Assembly: GCA_963697705.1 (NCBI GenBank) | Contig: CAVOPA010000017.1 | Location: forward strand, 1,488,001-1,552,000 | Direction of reading: 5' to 3' | From: CAVUCH01 sp963697705 | GTDB taxonomy: Bacteria > Acidobacteriota > Vicinamibacteria > Vicinamibacterales > JAENWD01 | DNA length: 64,000 bases | Part shown: positions 46,444 through 54,590 of the stretch, piece by piece | How the letters are laid out: each line of letters starts with the position of its first letter | Numbering within the stretch: the first letter of the stretch is position 1 | Made by a program: the position numbers and the translations under genes | The notes under the pieces: generated by a model | The model's database searches: none | The model's input: the letters and a program-made list of their open reading frames with translations, nothing else | Told to the model about the DNA's origin: nothing

Positions 46444-47544
46444 ATGGCGCATATCGCGATCGCTGTGTTGAGCGCGGCGTTGATCGGCATGGTCCTCTGG
46501 GACGCGTTCGAGACGATTATTCTCCCGCGTTCGATCGTGCGCCGCTTCCGTCTCGCCCGCGCCTGGGTGCGGGGCACCTGGGTTCCCTGGCGCCAGATTG
46601 CCAGGCGATTAGGGCCCGCGAGCGGCGAGCGATTTCTCGGGGTCTTCGGACCTCTCGCGCTGCTCGGCCTGATCGCGCTCTGGGCGATCTGTCTCATCAT
46701 CGGCTTCGCTGGTTTGCACTGGGCCGCTGGCTCGCACCTGGAGCCGATCGGCGTCATTCGCCGGTTCAGCGATGACCTCTACATGAGTGGGACGACGTTC
46801 ACGACGCTGGGCCTGGGCGACCTGCACCCGGTTGGCGGCCTCGCACGCGCGCTGACCGTTGCGGAAGCCGCAACCGGCTTCGCGTTTTTCGCGATCGTCG
46901 TCGCGTACCTGCCGGTGCTTTACCAGTCTTTCTCCCGGCGCGAGGCGCAGCTGACCATTCTCGACGCGTGGGCAGGATCGCCGCCGGCGGCCGCCGAAGT
47001 GCTGCGGCGGCTTGCCGCGCGATCCGAGCTGTCGATGCTCGGCGGCTTCCTGAAGGACTGGGAGTTCTGGTGTTCCGATGTGCTCGAGAGCCATATTTCG
47101 TATCCAACAGTTGCCTTCTTCCGATCGCAGCATCAGAAGCAGTCCTGGATTTCGGCACTCGCGTGCCTGCTCGACCTGTCGGCGCTGATCGAAATGGGCA
47201 TCGATGGCATTCCGAGTTGGCAGGCGCACGTCACGTTCGCGATTGCCCGCCACACGGCCGTGGACCTCGCACAGGTGTTCCGCGTGCCGATTGCCGCGGG
47301 CGAGGATCGGCTGTGCGACGCCGAGTTTGATCGAATGCGCGATCAACTTGCCGAGGTCGGGATGCGTCTCGTCGACACGCCAGACTCGCGGGAGCGACTG
47401 CGCGCGATGCGGCGGTCGTACGAACCGTATCTGTCTGGCCTCTCCCGCATGCTGATGATGCCGCTGCCTCCGTGGTGGAACGAGCTGCCGCGGAAGGACA
47501 ACTGGCAAACGAGCCCGCGTGGTCTCGCGGACGCGCACTTTTAG
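46444..47544 (+). CDS. Ion-channel protein with atypical GLGD filter
   Basis: 366 residues from the ATG at 46444 (MAHIAIAVLSAALIGMVLWD); the long upstream frame reaching 45463 is antisense to the cNMP gene and is rejected. Three hydrophobic segments surround a pore loop: residues 1-22, ~59-90 (LGVFGPLALLGLIALWAICL) and ~140-165 (ATGFAFFAIVVAYLPVLYQS). The pore is SGTTFTTLGLGDLHPVGGLA. TLGLGD replaces the usual TVGYGD, so ion selectivity may differ from a true K+ channel. The C-terminal ~200 residues are cytoplasmic, helical and unfamiliar. Confidence 0.8.
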   Translation: MAHIAIAVLSAALIGMVLWDAFETIILPRSIVRRFRLARAWVRGTWVPWRQIARRLGPASGERFLGVFGPLALLGLIALWAICLIIGFAGLHWAAGSHLEPIGVIRRFSDDLYMSGTTFTTLGLGDLHPVGGLARALTVAEAATGFAFFAIVVAYLPVLYQSFSRREAQLTILDAWAGSPPAAAEVLRRLAARSELSMLGGFLKDWEFWCSDVLESHISYPTVAFFRSQHQKQSWISALACLLDLSALIEMGIDGIPSWQAHVTFAIARHTAVDLAQVFRVPIAAGEDRLCDAEFDRMRDQLAEVGMRLVDTPDSRERLRAMRRSYEPYLSGLSRMLMMPLPPWWNELPRKDNWQTSPRGLADAHF

Positions 47545-47693
47545 CGACGATCCAGGTTACTTCCAGACGAACGTTCGAAAGGACGATGGCCCAGAGTCGA
47601 CGCTACCGCGCGCTGACGTGCTCAGACGCGATGTAGCGCGACAGTGATATTGACCCCTCGCGCCATGGATTCTGACACTCAAGAGGAGGGCGA

Positions 47694-47834
47694 ATGGAAC
47701 TCGAGCGCGGGGATTTGGTACCTCCGGCAGCGGAGGTACCGGTGGTCGATGGAGAGATCGTCACCGCGATTCGCGAGCTGGCGGATGGCGGATGGGGCAC
47801 GAAGGCGCTGAATTATCATCGCAAGCACCCATGA
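47694..47834 (+). CDS. Short ORF resembling the N-terminus of an IS21-like transposase
   Basis: 46 residues from an ATG with a strong GAGGAGGG site. The segment VDGEIVTAIRELADGGWGTK resembles the first helix-turn-helix of IstA-type transposases, where AIRELxxxGWGxKxIAR is typical. It then breaks off into NYHRKHP and stops. Most likely a left-over 5' end of an insertion sequence, not a functional gene. Confidence 0.35.
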   Translation: MELERGDLVPPAAEVPVVDGEIVTAIRELADGGWGTKALNYHRKHP

Positions 47835-47884
47835 GCGTCGCCGTCGATTCCGGCGGGAAATGGCTATATCGAGTGGGCGGCGTT

Positions 47885-48166
47885 TCAGCGCTCGTAATTG
47901 GCGCCGTCCCGGGCGGCCGCCCGCAGTGTGCGTGGGTGAACCCCCAAATATTCACCGAGCTGCGCCATTGACAACAGCGCCCGGCGCCGCGCTGCAATCG
48001 CGGTCCGAGCGATGTCCGTCAGCCCCGGCGGGGGGACCCGACGTCCGGACTCCCAGACTCGGTAGCTCTCGGGCGAGACGTTCAGCAGGGCGGCCATGTC
48101 GGCTTGGGACAGCCCAATTTGCGATCGCAGGTCGAACAGTGTCCGATTCATTCGCGGTTCTGGCAT
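47885..48166 (-). CDS. XRE-family helix-turn-helix regulator
   Basis: 93 residues from MPEPRMNRTLFDLRSQ. GLSQADMAALLNVSPESYRV followed by WESGRRVPP is an XRE helix-turn-helix with the typical SQxxxAxxLxVSxxxxxxWExGxRxPP pattern. A second helix-turn-helix-like part (SMAQLGEYLGVHPRTLRAAA) lies near the C-terminus, which suggests a composite DNA binder related to excisionase-type proteins. It is next to an IS21-like scrap and 140 bases from a tRNA gene, a context expected for mobile-element debris. Confidence 0.7.
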   Translation of the reverse strand: MPEPRMNRTLFDLRSQIGLSQADMAALLNVSPESYRVWESGRRVPPPGLTDIARTAIAARRRALLSMAQLGEYLGVHPRTLRAAARDGANYER

Positions 48167-48306
48167 GCCGCGGATGCTACCGGTGTGTGGCGCATATCGC
48201 AACGAAGTAGTTCAGTAAGCCTGTTTGCGACCGGTCGGGTGGGCGAGTGCGCTGACGGGCCGTCGCTCGGGTGTCGCACGAAACGGGCCCACACTGGCCA
48301 CAAAGT

Positions 48307-48383
48307 TGGCGCGCCCGGCAGGACTCGAACCTGCGACCCTCGGCTTAGAAGGCCGATGCTCTATCCAACTGAGCTACGGGCGC
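48307..48383 (-). tRNA. tRNA-Arg (anticodon UCU), CCA encoded
   Basis: Minus-strand sequence begins GCGCCCGTAGCTCAGTTGGA and folds as a complete tRNA. The acceptor GCGCCCG pairs with CGGGCGC. The D arm is normal. The anticodon stem TCGGC/GCCGA encloses loop CTTCTAA, giving anticodon TCT. The T arm contains GCAGGTTCGAGTCCTGC. A G discriminator and an encoded CCA follow (48307-48309). Reads AGA codons. Confidence 0.95.
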
Positions 48384-48688
48384 ATGCTGCGATTGTACGC
48401 CAACGACGTCGACGCCCGAATGCTGCGCCAATCGCCCAACGGCCGACCGTCATTGCGTCCGGTCGGTCCGACGCGACGCCCGGACGTCACGGGTTCAATG
48501 GCGGAGACTCGCGATCATCGCAAAAGGAAGTGTCGTCCTGTTCACCAGCCATCGCCCTGGCTCTCTGACGCCCTGTCGTCCCGCCAGACGTGACTCCGTG
48601 CCGCGACTTGTCGCATGATCCCGGGCACCGACCGACGGCCGAAGCCGCGCGGCAACAGCAGCGGACCCGTGGGACCGGGAGGTAGCCG
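48384..48688. other. Intergenic stretch upstream of the VOC-fold gene
   Basis: No gene seen. It presumably contains the promoters of tRNA-Arg (minus) and of the plus-strand gene pair starting at 48689. Confidence 0.4.
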
Positions 48689-49414
48689 ATGACTCGACGT
48701 GAATGGCTCGAACGCGCCGCGCTGGTGAGCGCCGCGTGGGGTCTGTCCGGAGGAACCGCCGTGGCCGAGCCACGACCCGCATCGCGAGCACTCGATCACC
48801 TGCTGCTCGGTGCGCCCGATCTCGACGCGGCGATCGCCTGGTTCGAGAAAACGACCGGCGTGCGGCCCGCGGTGGGTGGGTCGCATCCAGGGATGGGAAC
48901 TCGCAATGCGCTGGCGTCGCTCGGTGGCCGCCAGTATCTCGAGATCATCGCACCCGATCCGGCACAGTCCGCCTACAACTTCCAGATCGATGTTCGCGCG
49001 CTGCCCGGGCCGCGTCTCGTCACGTGGGCGGCGTCCGCGCCGGCGCTCGATGGGGTGGTGGCAGCGGCTGGTGCGGCGGCGCTGAAGGTGTTCGGCCCAC
49101 GCGACGGCTCGCGGGTGCGCCCGGACGGAACGACGCTCCGGTGGCGCTCGGCGGGCGTGCTCGCCGACTTCCGGGCGGGCACCGTCGATCCGGTGCCGTT
49201 CTTCATCGAGTGGGCGGCGGACTCTCCGCATCCCGCCGGCGATTCGCCAAGCGGCTGCCGGTTGACGGCGTTCGAAATACGCCACCCGGATCCCGAGCGT
49301 CTCCAACGTCTGCTGGCGACACTTGGGATCCAGGCCGCCGTGGCCCGCGCCGACACTGCCGCGCTCGGTGCGGTGCTCGCCACGCCGAACGGGGAGGTCC
49401 GCCTCGGCTCGTGA
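48689..49414 (+). CDS. Exported glyoxalase-like (VOC superfamily) protein
   Basis: 241 residues. The N-terminus MTRREWLERAALVSAAWGLS is a twin-arginine-like export signal (RRxWL then a hydrophobic stretch). LDHLLLGAPDLDAAIAWFEK and TGVRPAVGGSHPGMGTRNAL are the first beta-alpha-beta module of the glyoxalase-like VOC family, with His in LDHLL and the GGxHPGMGTxNAL box. YLEIIAPDP supplies the next strand, and a second module follows (LTAFEIRHPDPERLQRLLAT). Enzymatic role unknown. The stop overlaps the GTG start of the next gene, so they are co-translated. Confidence 0.83.
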   Translation: MTRREWLERAALVSAAWGLSGGTAVAEPRPASRALDHLLLGAPDLDAAIAWFEKTTGVRPAVGGSHPGMGTRNALASLGGRQYLEIIAPDPAQSAYNFQIDVRALPGPRLVTWAASAPALDGVVAAAGAAALKVFGPRDGSRVRPDGTTLRWRSAGVLADFRAGTVDPVPFFIEWAADSPHPAGDSPSGCRLTAFEIRHPDPERLQRLLATLGIQAAVARADTAALGAVLATPNGEVRLGS

Positions 49415-49872
49415 CCCGCCTCCGGCCACCAGCTCGCACGCGGATCATGGCCGTGGTGGTCGTTGCAGTCACAGCCGCTGCGTGCGCCGCGCGTGAGCCG
49501 TCGCGGTCCGCCCCAGTCGCACCAGAGCCCTCGGCCTGGAACCTCGATCGACAGGCCGTGCCGCGGACGGTGGACGAGGCGCTCGACGCCCTTCAGCGCG
49601 GGCTCGGGGAGCGCAACATCGCACGCCTGCGTATCGCGGAAGAAGACGTCGCGATCACGCTCGTGCCGACGTTGGGCCGCTGGATGCAGGACCACTGGGG
49701 GCTCGCGACTGGCGGGCCGCTGGCGCAGTACTTCGAAGCGCACGGGCTCGATCACCCCGATGACATGGCGGCCGTGATCCTGACGTCGCTCTGGCGAACG
49801 CTGCACTTCCGGCAGATCCGGCTGGAGGAGCAGATTGCGTGGTACCGGGCCACACGTAATGGGCGAGAGTGA
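49411..49872 (+). CDS. DUF6794-like lipoprotein
   Basis: 153 residues from the GTG at 49411, which overlaps the previous stop (GTGA) and gives a proper lipoprotein signal: Arg-rich start, hydrophobic core and TAAACA lipobox. An ATG at 49447 is an alternative. The mature part has VPRTVDEALDALQRGLGERN, LGRWMQDHWGLATGGPLAQY and HGLDHPDDMAAVILTSLWRT then LEEQIAWY. This matches a small family (DUF6794) of unknown function with the conserved HPDDMxxxILTSxxR block. Translational coupling with the VOC gene suggests a shared job. Confidence 0.75.
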   Translation: MTRLRPPARTRIMAVVVVAVTAAACAAREPSRSAPVAPEPSAWNLDRQAVPRTVDEALDALQRGLGERNIARLRIAEEDVAITLVPTLGRWMQDHWGLATGGPLAQYFEAHGLDHPDDMAAVILTSLWRTLHFRQIRLEEQIAWYRATRNGRE

Positions 49873-49891
49873 GTGTGCGTTGCCCGCGAGG

Positions 49892-50185
49892 CTACTCGAG
49901 CCTCGCCAGATCTTCGCGACGGCAGGTGAGCCGCGGATGCCGCACATCGCGGAGATCGATCTGGTCCCAGCGTGCGCGGTATCCGCGCGCCTTTCGAGCA
50001 ATCCCAAACAGCGACAGCGTCGTGATCGACCAGCGTTCCAGCAGCCCCGCGGCGCCAATCAAGTATTCGGTGACCCGCCAGTCTTCGTCGACACTCACTT
50101 CCTCGAGACGCCCGATCGCCTGCCCGTCTTCCGCGCGGACCCGTTGCCCGATCGCGAGCTCCAATGGCACTTCGCATGCGTTCAT
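49892..50185 (-). CDS. PRC-barrel-like protein, second of a pair
   Basis: 97 residues from the ATG at 50185, overlapping the upstream stop (ATGA). LELAIGQRVRAEDGQAIGRL, EEVSVDEDWRVTEYLIGAAG and a closing RWDQIDLRDVRHPRLTC form a PRC-barrel: a small six-strand fold seen in photosystem reaction-centre subunits, RimM and many stress proteins. It is the last gene of the lipoprotein-Nramp-PRC-PRC operon. Role inferred from context only: possibly metal-linked regulation. Confidence 0.65.
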   Translation of the reverse strand: MNACEVPLELAIGQRVRAEDGQAIGRLEEVSVDEDWRVTEYLIGAAGLLERWSITTLSLFGIARKARGYRARWDQIDLRDVRHPRLTCRREDLARLE

Positions 50186-50547
50186 CCCTTGACCCCCGAC
50201 CCGGGTATGCGGCCGACCACGTGGTCGCGGAGCCAGTGTTCCACGTCCCGCGCCGGCGTGTCGTCGGCGAGAACGTCCACACGCACTTCGATGTCCACCT
50301 TCGTCACCTGTGCAATGGCGAAGCGCGTCGCGCCGGCGCCAGCATCGCACGCGCGTAGCATTCGCTCGACGAGTGAAGCCAGTCGCGATGAGAGCCGCCC
50401 CGCCAGCGTGACCGGGCCAACCGAGAGCGCGGTGACGCGCGGCGGCTCGCCCTCGGTGATCGTCATTACGAGGCCGTCCACCTTTCCAAGTCGGTCGCTG
50501 GCGCGATCGACGATCTGCTTGTCGAGGACGTCACGTGCCAGTTCCAT
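50182..50547 (-). CDS. PRC-barrel-like protein, first of a pair
   Basis: 121 residues from MELARDVLDKQIVDRASDRL, whose ATG at 50547 is 1 base after the Nramp stop; an upstream ATG at 50562 overlaps the Nramp gene. GKVDGLVMTITEGEPPRVTA and LSVGPVTLAGRLSSRL make the barrel strands. The C-terminal DTPARDVEHWLRDHVVGRIP is typical of PRC proteins found beside Nramp transporters. Cytoplasmic. Stop/start overlap with the next PRC gene. Confidence 0.7.
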   Translation of the reverse strand: MELARDVLDKQIVDRASDRLGKVDGLVMTITEGEPPRVTALSVGPVTLAGRLSSRLASLVERMLRACDAGAGATRFAIAQVTKVDIEVRVDVLADDTPARDVEHWLRDHVVGRIPGSGVKG

Positions 50548-50548
50548 G

Positions 50549-51754
50549 TCACGATCCTGCAAGCTGCAGCGGAATTGCGACGATCGCGAGCAGCGCCCCG
50601 AGGATGGTGATGATCACGACCGCCGCATTGGTGACCGGGCCGTTGCGATGCTGCTTCAGGTACCGTTCGTCGTTCATGATGACGAGCAGCGGGAACACGA
50701 CGAAGGGCAGCACCACGACGGTCAGCGCCATCGAGAGCAGCGTCAGCCTCAACGGCTCGACACCGCACGCGATCGGCACCACCGCCAGCCCCAGCGCCGT
50801 CGTGTACACGAGCGCGAATCGGGCATCGTCGTGCGGCCTGAGGTCCTCGCCCCAGTTCCAGCCGAGGCCCTGGGCGGCGATGTAGCTCATGTCGAGCGAG
50901 AGCTCGAGCGCGGCGCCGAAACAGCCGACGGCGAGTGAGGCGACAAACAGCCAGAACCCCCACGCAGGGAACGGGACGGCGAGAATCCATGCCGCTTGCT
51001 CGTACCGCTCGATCTGGATCCCACGCGGCGCGAGCACCATCGCAGCCATCGTCAACACGCCGATTGACACGATGCTGCCGAACGACATTCCGAGCCATGC
51101 GACGAGGCGATTGCTCCGCAGCTCGCTCTCGTCCCATTTCTCCTCGACGGCTCCGGACGAATAGAACGAGATCATGTACGGGCTGATGGTCGCCCCCAGA
51201 ATGCTGACGGCCATGAACCCGTACTGGAGCGGCTGGTCCCGCGGCAGGCTCGGGACGATGCCGCGGAGCAGCTCCGCGGCCGGAGGGTGTTCACGGACTG
51301 CGCCGACGACGAAGCAGAGCGTGATCAGGCCGAGCAGCGCCATGCCGTTCTCGAGGACCGCAAACTTGCCGAACCAGAGCAGCAGCCAGAGTACGAAGCC
51401 GACGGGCACGGCCCAGAGGGAGAAGGAGATGCCCGTCGCGAGCTGCAGCGCGTAGGCGATGCCGCCCACCTCCGCCGTCAGGACCAGGAGATCCAGCAGC
51501 AGCTGCCCAGAGAGCACGAAGACGTGAAAGGAGAAGCCGAAGCGCTCGCGGACGGCATCGGCCAGCGTGTGCCGTGTGACGGCCGCGAGGCGGCCGCTCA
51601 TCTCCACGAGGAAACTGATGCAGATCGTGCCGAGGACTATTGCCCAGACCAGTTGGAAGCGAAACACGCCGCCGGCCTGGAGCGCCGTGGCAATCGATCC
51701 CGCCTCGAGATATCCGCCAACGCTCGTCACGATCCCCAACGCGATCTGCATCAT
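50549..51754 (-). CDS. Nramp-family divalent metal transporter
   Basis: 401 residues with about 10-11 membrane helices. The first helix region ALGIVTSVGGYLEAGSIATA corresponds to the metal-binding unwound helix 1 of Nramp (usually DPGN or a variant; here the canonical Asp/Asn pair is replaced by GGYLEAGS). Helix 6 region is VSILGATISPYMISFYSSGA, where Nramp normally has AxxMPH; the Met and His are not obvious here (ATISPYM). These changes suggest altered metal selectivity, as in distant Nramp-related transporters. It starts 4 bases after the lipoprotein stop and runs into two PRC-barrel genes, forming a four-gene operon. Confidence 0.8.
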   Translation of the reverse strand: MMQIALGIVTSVGGYLEAGSIATALQAGGVFRFQLVWAIVLGTICISFLVEMSGRLAAVTRHTLADAVRERFGFSFHVFVLSGQLLLDLLVLTAEVGGIAYALQLATGISFSLWAVPVGFVLWLLLWFGKFAVLENGMALLGLITLCFVVGAVREHPPAAELLRGIVPSLPRDQPLQYGFMAVSILGATISPYMISFYSSGAVEEKWDESELRSNRLVAWLGMSFGSIVSIGVLTMAAMVLAPRGIQIERYEQAAWILAVPFPAWGFWLFVASLAVGCFGAALELSLDMSYIAAQGLGWNWGEDLRPHDDARFALVYTTALGLAVVPIACGVEPLRLTLLSMALTVVVLPFVVFPLLVIMNDERYLKQHRNGPVTNAAVVIITILGALLAIVAIPLQLAGS

Positions 51755-51758
51755 GGCG

Positions 51759-52163
51759 TTACCGCGGGTAAGTCCGGGCTCTCGCCATGACTGCAGCGTA
51801 GGCGTTGACGAGGGCCGCCTGAAACCGATCGTTCGATGGCGCGCGCTCCACGTGTGACGCCGAGGCGCGCAGCGCCGCAGCGAGCTGTCTCACCGCGTCC
51901 GCAGACGAACGCCGCTCAGGTTCAGAAAGATCGCCGAGGCTCTCGATCGTCTGCGCGTGCTGGCCGACCGCGTCGGCCCCGATCGCGAGCGTCCGCGCCA
52001 CGAAGTACGGAGGAAGTCCGCGACCGAGCGGGTCGCTGGTCACAGCTTCGGCGGTGGCGGCCCACCCTTTGGCCTGATGCAAGGCGCGCCCTGCCTTCTC
52101 GTGCGGGTTGCCGCAGCCCGTCAGTACGAGCAAACAGAGCGCGAGCCACCGAGGGTGTGGCAT
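51759..52163 (-). CDS. Small lipoprotein, first gene of the Nramp operon
   Basis: 134 residues from MPHPRWLALCLLVLTGCGN, a classic lipoprotein signal with lipobox LTGC. The mature protein is helical and Ala-rich (AGRALHQAKGWAATAEAVTS, then ADAVRQLAAALRASASHVER). No family recognised. It is anchored on the periplasmic side, with its gene 4 bases before the metal transporter, so a role in metal delivery or transporter assembly is possible but unproven. Confidence 0.75.
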   Translation of the reverse strand: MPHPRWLALCLLVLTGCGNPHEKAGRALHQAKGWAATAEAVTSDPLGRGLPPYFVARTLAIGADAVGQHAQTIESLGDLSEPERRSSADAVRQLAAALRASASHVERAPSNDRFQAALVNAYAAVMARARTYPR

Positions 52164-52295
52164 ACGCTCGAGTTGTGCTGCAATTGGAAGGCCAGAGCCC
52201 CAGCGGTACGACGGTCGTCCGTTCGCACTCGCCCCGAGATTGTTCTCGGTTAACGGTCTGAAGCTGGCGGCGTCATCTACTAGAAGGAGATCTGC

Positions 52296-52706
52296 ATGCC
52301 TTGGCAGCGAACGGCGGTCGCACTCACGGTGCTGAACCTCGTGCTTCTCATGTTTGTTCTGGCTCAAGTCCGTCCCCTGGGCGCCGAGGCTGTGTCGCCG
52401 GTCCTCCGGTGCCGGGCGCTCGAGCTCCTGGACGATCGCGGGCGTGTGCGCGCGGAGATCAAGGTGTTCCCGGCGCAGCCGACGCTCAAAATGCCCGATG
52501 GCACGACGGGCTACCCTGAAGCCGTGCAGTTGCGGCTCATCGACTCGCAGGGTGGACCGCACGTGAAGCTCGTCACGACCGAGGACGGCTCGGCGCTCGT
52601 GCTTGGCGGCGAGGGGCAGGCGTACGTGCAAGTCCTGTCGCGGGGCGGAAGTCCCCTCATCAAGATCGTGAACAAGGACGGCGTACAGCAGCTCGTGAAA
52701 CCGTAG
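52296..52706 (+). CDS. Membrane-anchored hypothetical protein
   Basis: 136 residues from the ATG at 52296 with AGGAGA upstream. One N-terminal membrane helix (TAVALTVLNLVLLMFVLAQV) is followed by a beta-rich exported domain: ALELLDDRGRVRAEIKVFPA, LRLIDSQGGPHVKLVTTEDG and VQVLSRGGSPLIKIVNKDG. The repeats of D-x-x-G-x-x strand-turn units resemble small beta-helix proteins widespread in acidobacteria. Function unknown. Divergent from the Nramp operon, with a promoter-sized gap. Confidence 0.75.
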   Translation: MPWQRTAVALTVLNLVLLMFVLAQVRPLGAEAVSPVLRCRALELLDDRGRVRAEIKVFPAQPTLKMPDGTTGYPEAVQLRLIDSQGGPHVKLVTTEDGSALVLGGEGQAYVQVLSRGGSPLIKIVNKDGVQQLVKP

Positions 52707-52758
52707 GCGCTGAAGCGTCACTGGAGTGTGTCCGCGCGTGGTGCGGTACGCTAGGTAA

Positions 52759-53805
52759 ATGAACCTGCTCTCTTTCCTGGCGCTGCTCGCCATCGCCCCA
52801 GCGGTCACCGGCTGGACCGGCCAGCAGCCGCAGCTGGCCGGGTCCGACGCTCTCGCGTATGCGGCGTTCGTCCGCGACAACACGATCGTGGTGCTGCGGT
52901 CCGCCGACGGCGGACGCGTGTTCGACGAGGTCTCACACATCCAGCCCGCGGGCACGATCGCCGCTGGCATGCGGCGCGGTCCGCGCCTCACGGTCACGGC
53001 TCATGCCCTCGTCATCACGGCGATCGTGGGTGCGCAGGGCGGCGGCAAAGACGGCGACGTCGTGCTCTATCGCTCCACCGACGACGGCCGATCGTGGTCC
53101 GAGGGGCGAACGATCAACGACGTGCCCGGTGCGGCGCGCGAAGGACTCCACGCGATGGCGTCGAACGCGCACGGCGTCGTCGCGCTCGCGTGGCTCGATC
53201 TGCGCCAGCAGGGCACCCGCATCTTCGCCGCGGTGTCCGGCGACGAAGGCGCGACGTGGTCACCCGACGTGCTCGTGTACGAGTCGCCCTCGGGCACGGT
53301 GTGCCAGTGCTGCCATCCCTCTGTCGTGGTGAGCCCAGACGACCGGGTCGGCGTCATGTTCCGGAATGAGCTGGCGGGGCATCGCGACATGTACCTGGCG
53401 TGGAGCCGGGGCGTCGCCGCCGGCGGTGCGGCGATCGCGTTCGAGCCGGCGATCAAACTGGGCCAGGGCACGTGGCCGCTGCAGGCGTGCCCGATGGACG
53501 GCGGCGGCCTCGCGTGGTCTCGGGACGGCGCGATCACGGCGTGGCGCCGCGAGGACGCCGTGTTCCTGGAGACGCCGGGCCAGCCGGAAATTCGTATTGC
53601 CGCTGGCCGCCAACCCGCGATCGCCGCGTCGGGCGCCAACCTGGACCTGGCGTGGACGAGCGACGAAGGCGTCGTGCTCAGGCGCGGCGAGCGCACGACG
53701 ATCATCGGGCCAGGCCGCTTCCCGTCCGTGCTGGCGTTCAAGGACTACACGTTGCTCGCCTGGGAGCACAACGGCACGGTCTCAATGCGGCGCGTGGATC
53801 GATAG
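52759..53805 (+). CDS. Secreted BNR-repeat (sialidase-like) protein
   Basis: 348 residues with a short signal (MNLLSFLALLAIAPAVTG). Asp-box repeats are visible: SADGGRVFDE, STDDGRSWSE and SGDEGATWSP, the SxDxGxTW motif of sialidase and sortilin beta-propellers. A Cys pair region, TVCQCCHPSVVVSPDDRVGV, is typical of exo-sialidase-like proteins of unknown substrate. Catalytic sialidase residues (Arg triad) cannot be confirmed by eye, so enzymatic activity is open. It lies just upstream of the DUF3891 gene on the same strand. Confidence 0.8.
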   Translation: MNLLSFLALLAIAPAVTGWTGQQPQLAGSDALAYAAFVRDNTIVVLRSADGGRVFDEVSHIQPAGTIAAGMRRGPRLTVTAHALVITAIVGAQGGGKDGDVVLYRSTDDGRSWSEGRTINDVPGAAREGLHAMASNAHGVVALAWLDLRQQGTRIFAAVSGDEGATWSPDVLVYESPSGTVCQCCHPSVVVSPDDRVGVMFRNELAGHRDMYLAWSRGVAAGGAAIAFEPAIKLGQGTWPLQACPMDGGGLAWSRDGAITAWRREDAVFLETPGQPEIRIAAGRQPAIAASGANLDLAWTSDEGVVLRRGERTTIIGPGRFPSVLAFKDYTLLAWEHNGTVSMRRVDR

Positions 53806-53837
53806 ACCGAAGGTCGCGGACGTCGAACCACGCAGCC

Positions 53838-54539
53838 ATGATCATCCGACTCGGGGCATCCAGCCAGCTCCTGATCACGCAGCCGGAGCATGCCGGGCTG
53901 GCCGGCCGGATCATGCAGCACTGGCTCGGCGATCTCGCCGGCTCGCCCCGCCGGGCCGAGATCCTGGTCGCTGTCAACGAGCACGACAACGGCTGGCGTG
54001 ACGTCGATGCGGCGCCGATCGTGGATCCGGCCACGGGTCGCCTTCTGGATTTCATTCACGCACCAGACCATGTGCGGCAGGACGTCTGGCCGCGGGGCGT
54101 CGAGTGCCTCGCGACCACCCCGTACGCCGCGGCTCTCGTCGCGCAGCACGCGCTCGAGATTTACGCGCGCTATCGGACGGATAGAGCATGGCAGCGGTTC
54201 TTCGCGGACATGGAACGAACACGCGACCATCATCTGCGCCGCGCGTCTGCTGCGCCGGAGGATCTGCGGAGTGACTACGCGTTCGTGCGCATCGGCGACT
54301 TGATATCGCTGACGTTCTGCAACGAGTGGCAGGCGGAGCACGCCTGCGGCGCATATCGGATCCGCCTGCAGGGCGAAACGATCGTCGTCACGCCGGATCC
54401 GTTTGGCGGCAGGATCATCCCGTTCGAAATTGCTGGCGTGGAACTGCCCGCCGCGCCGTTCTCGTCAACTGCCGCCGCTCTCGACGCGCTGCGCCAGGGG
54501 CGCCGGCGGACCCTGACCGGAACCGCCCGCGGAGGTTGA
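53838..54539 (+). CDS. DUF3891 family protein
   Basis: 233 residues from MIIRLGASSQLLITQPEHAG. The conserved blocks QPEHAGLAGRIMQHW, LVAVNEHDNGWRDVD, DFIHAPDHVRQDVWPRGVEC and ALVAQHALEIYARYR identify DUF3891. The His/Asp/Glu-rich pattern (EHDNGW, HAPDH, QHA) suggests an HD-like metal-binding helical fold. Cytoplasmic, function unknown. Same strand as the BNR gene with a 32-base gap, so possibly co-transcribed. Confidence 0.83.
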   Translation: MIIRLGASSQLLITQPEHAGLAGRIMQHWLGDLAGSPRRAEILVAVNEHDNGWRDVDAAPIVDPATGRLLDFIHAPDHVRQDVWPRGVECLATTPYAAALVAQHALEIYARYRTDRAWQRFFADMERTRDHHLRRASAAPEDLRSDYAFVRIGDLISLTFCNEWQAEHACGAYRIRLQGETIVVTPDPFGGRIIPFEIAGVELPAAPFSSTAAALDALRQGRRRTLTGTARGG

Positions 54540-54590
54540 TGGCGACCCGCTACCCAACGCGTCCGTTGAGGCGGAGCCGGGCTATGCGAA

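Noticed and set aside
48973..50058. 361-residue minus-strand ORF
   Set aside because: Covers the VOC and DUF6794 genes in antisense; no motif.
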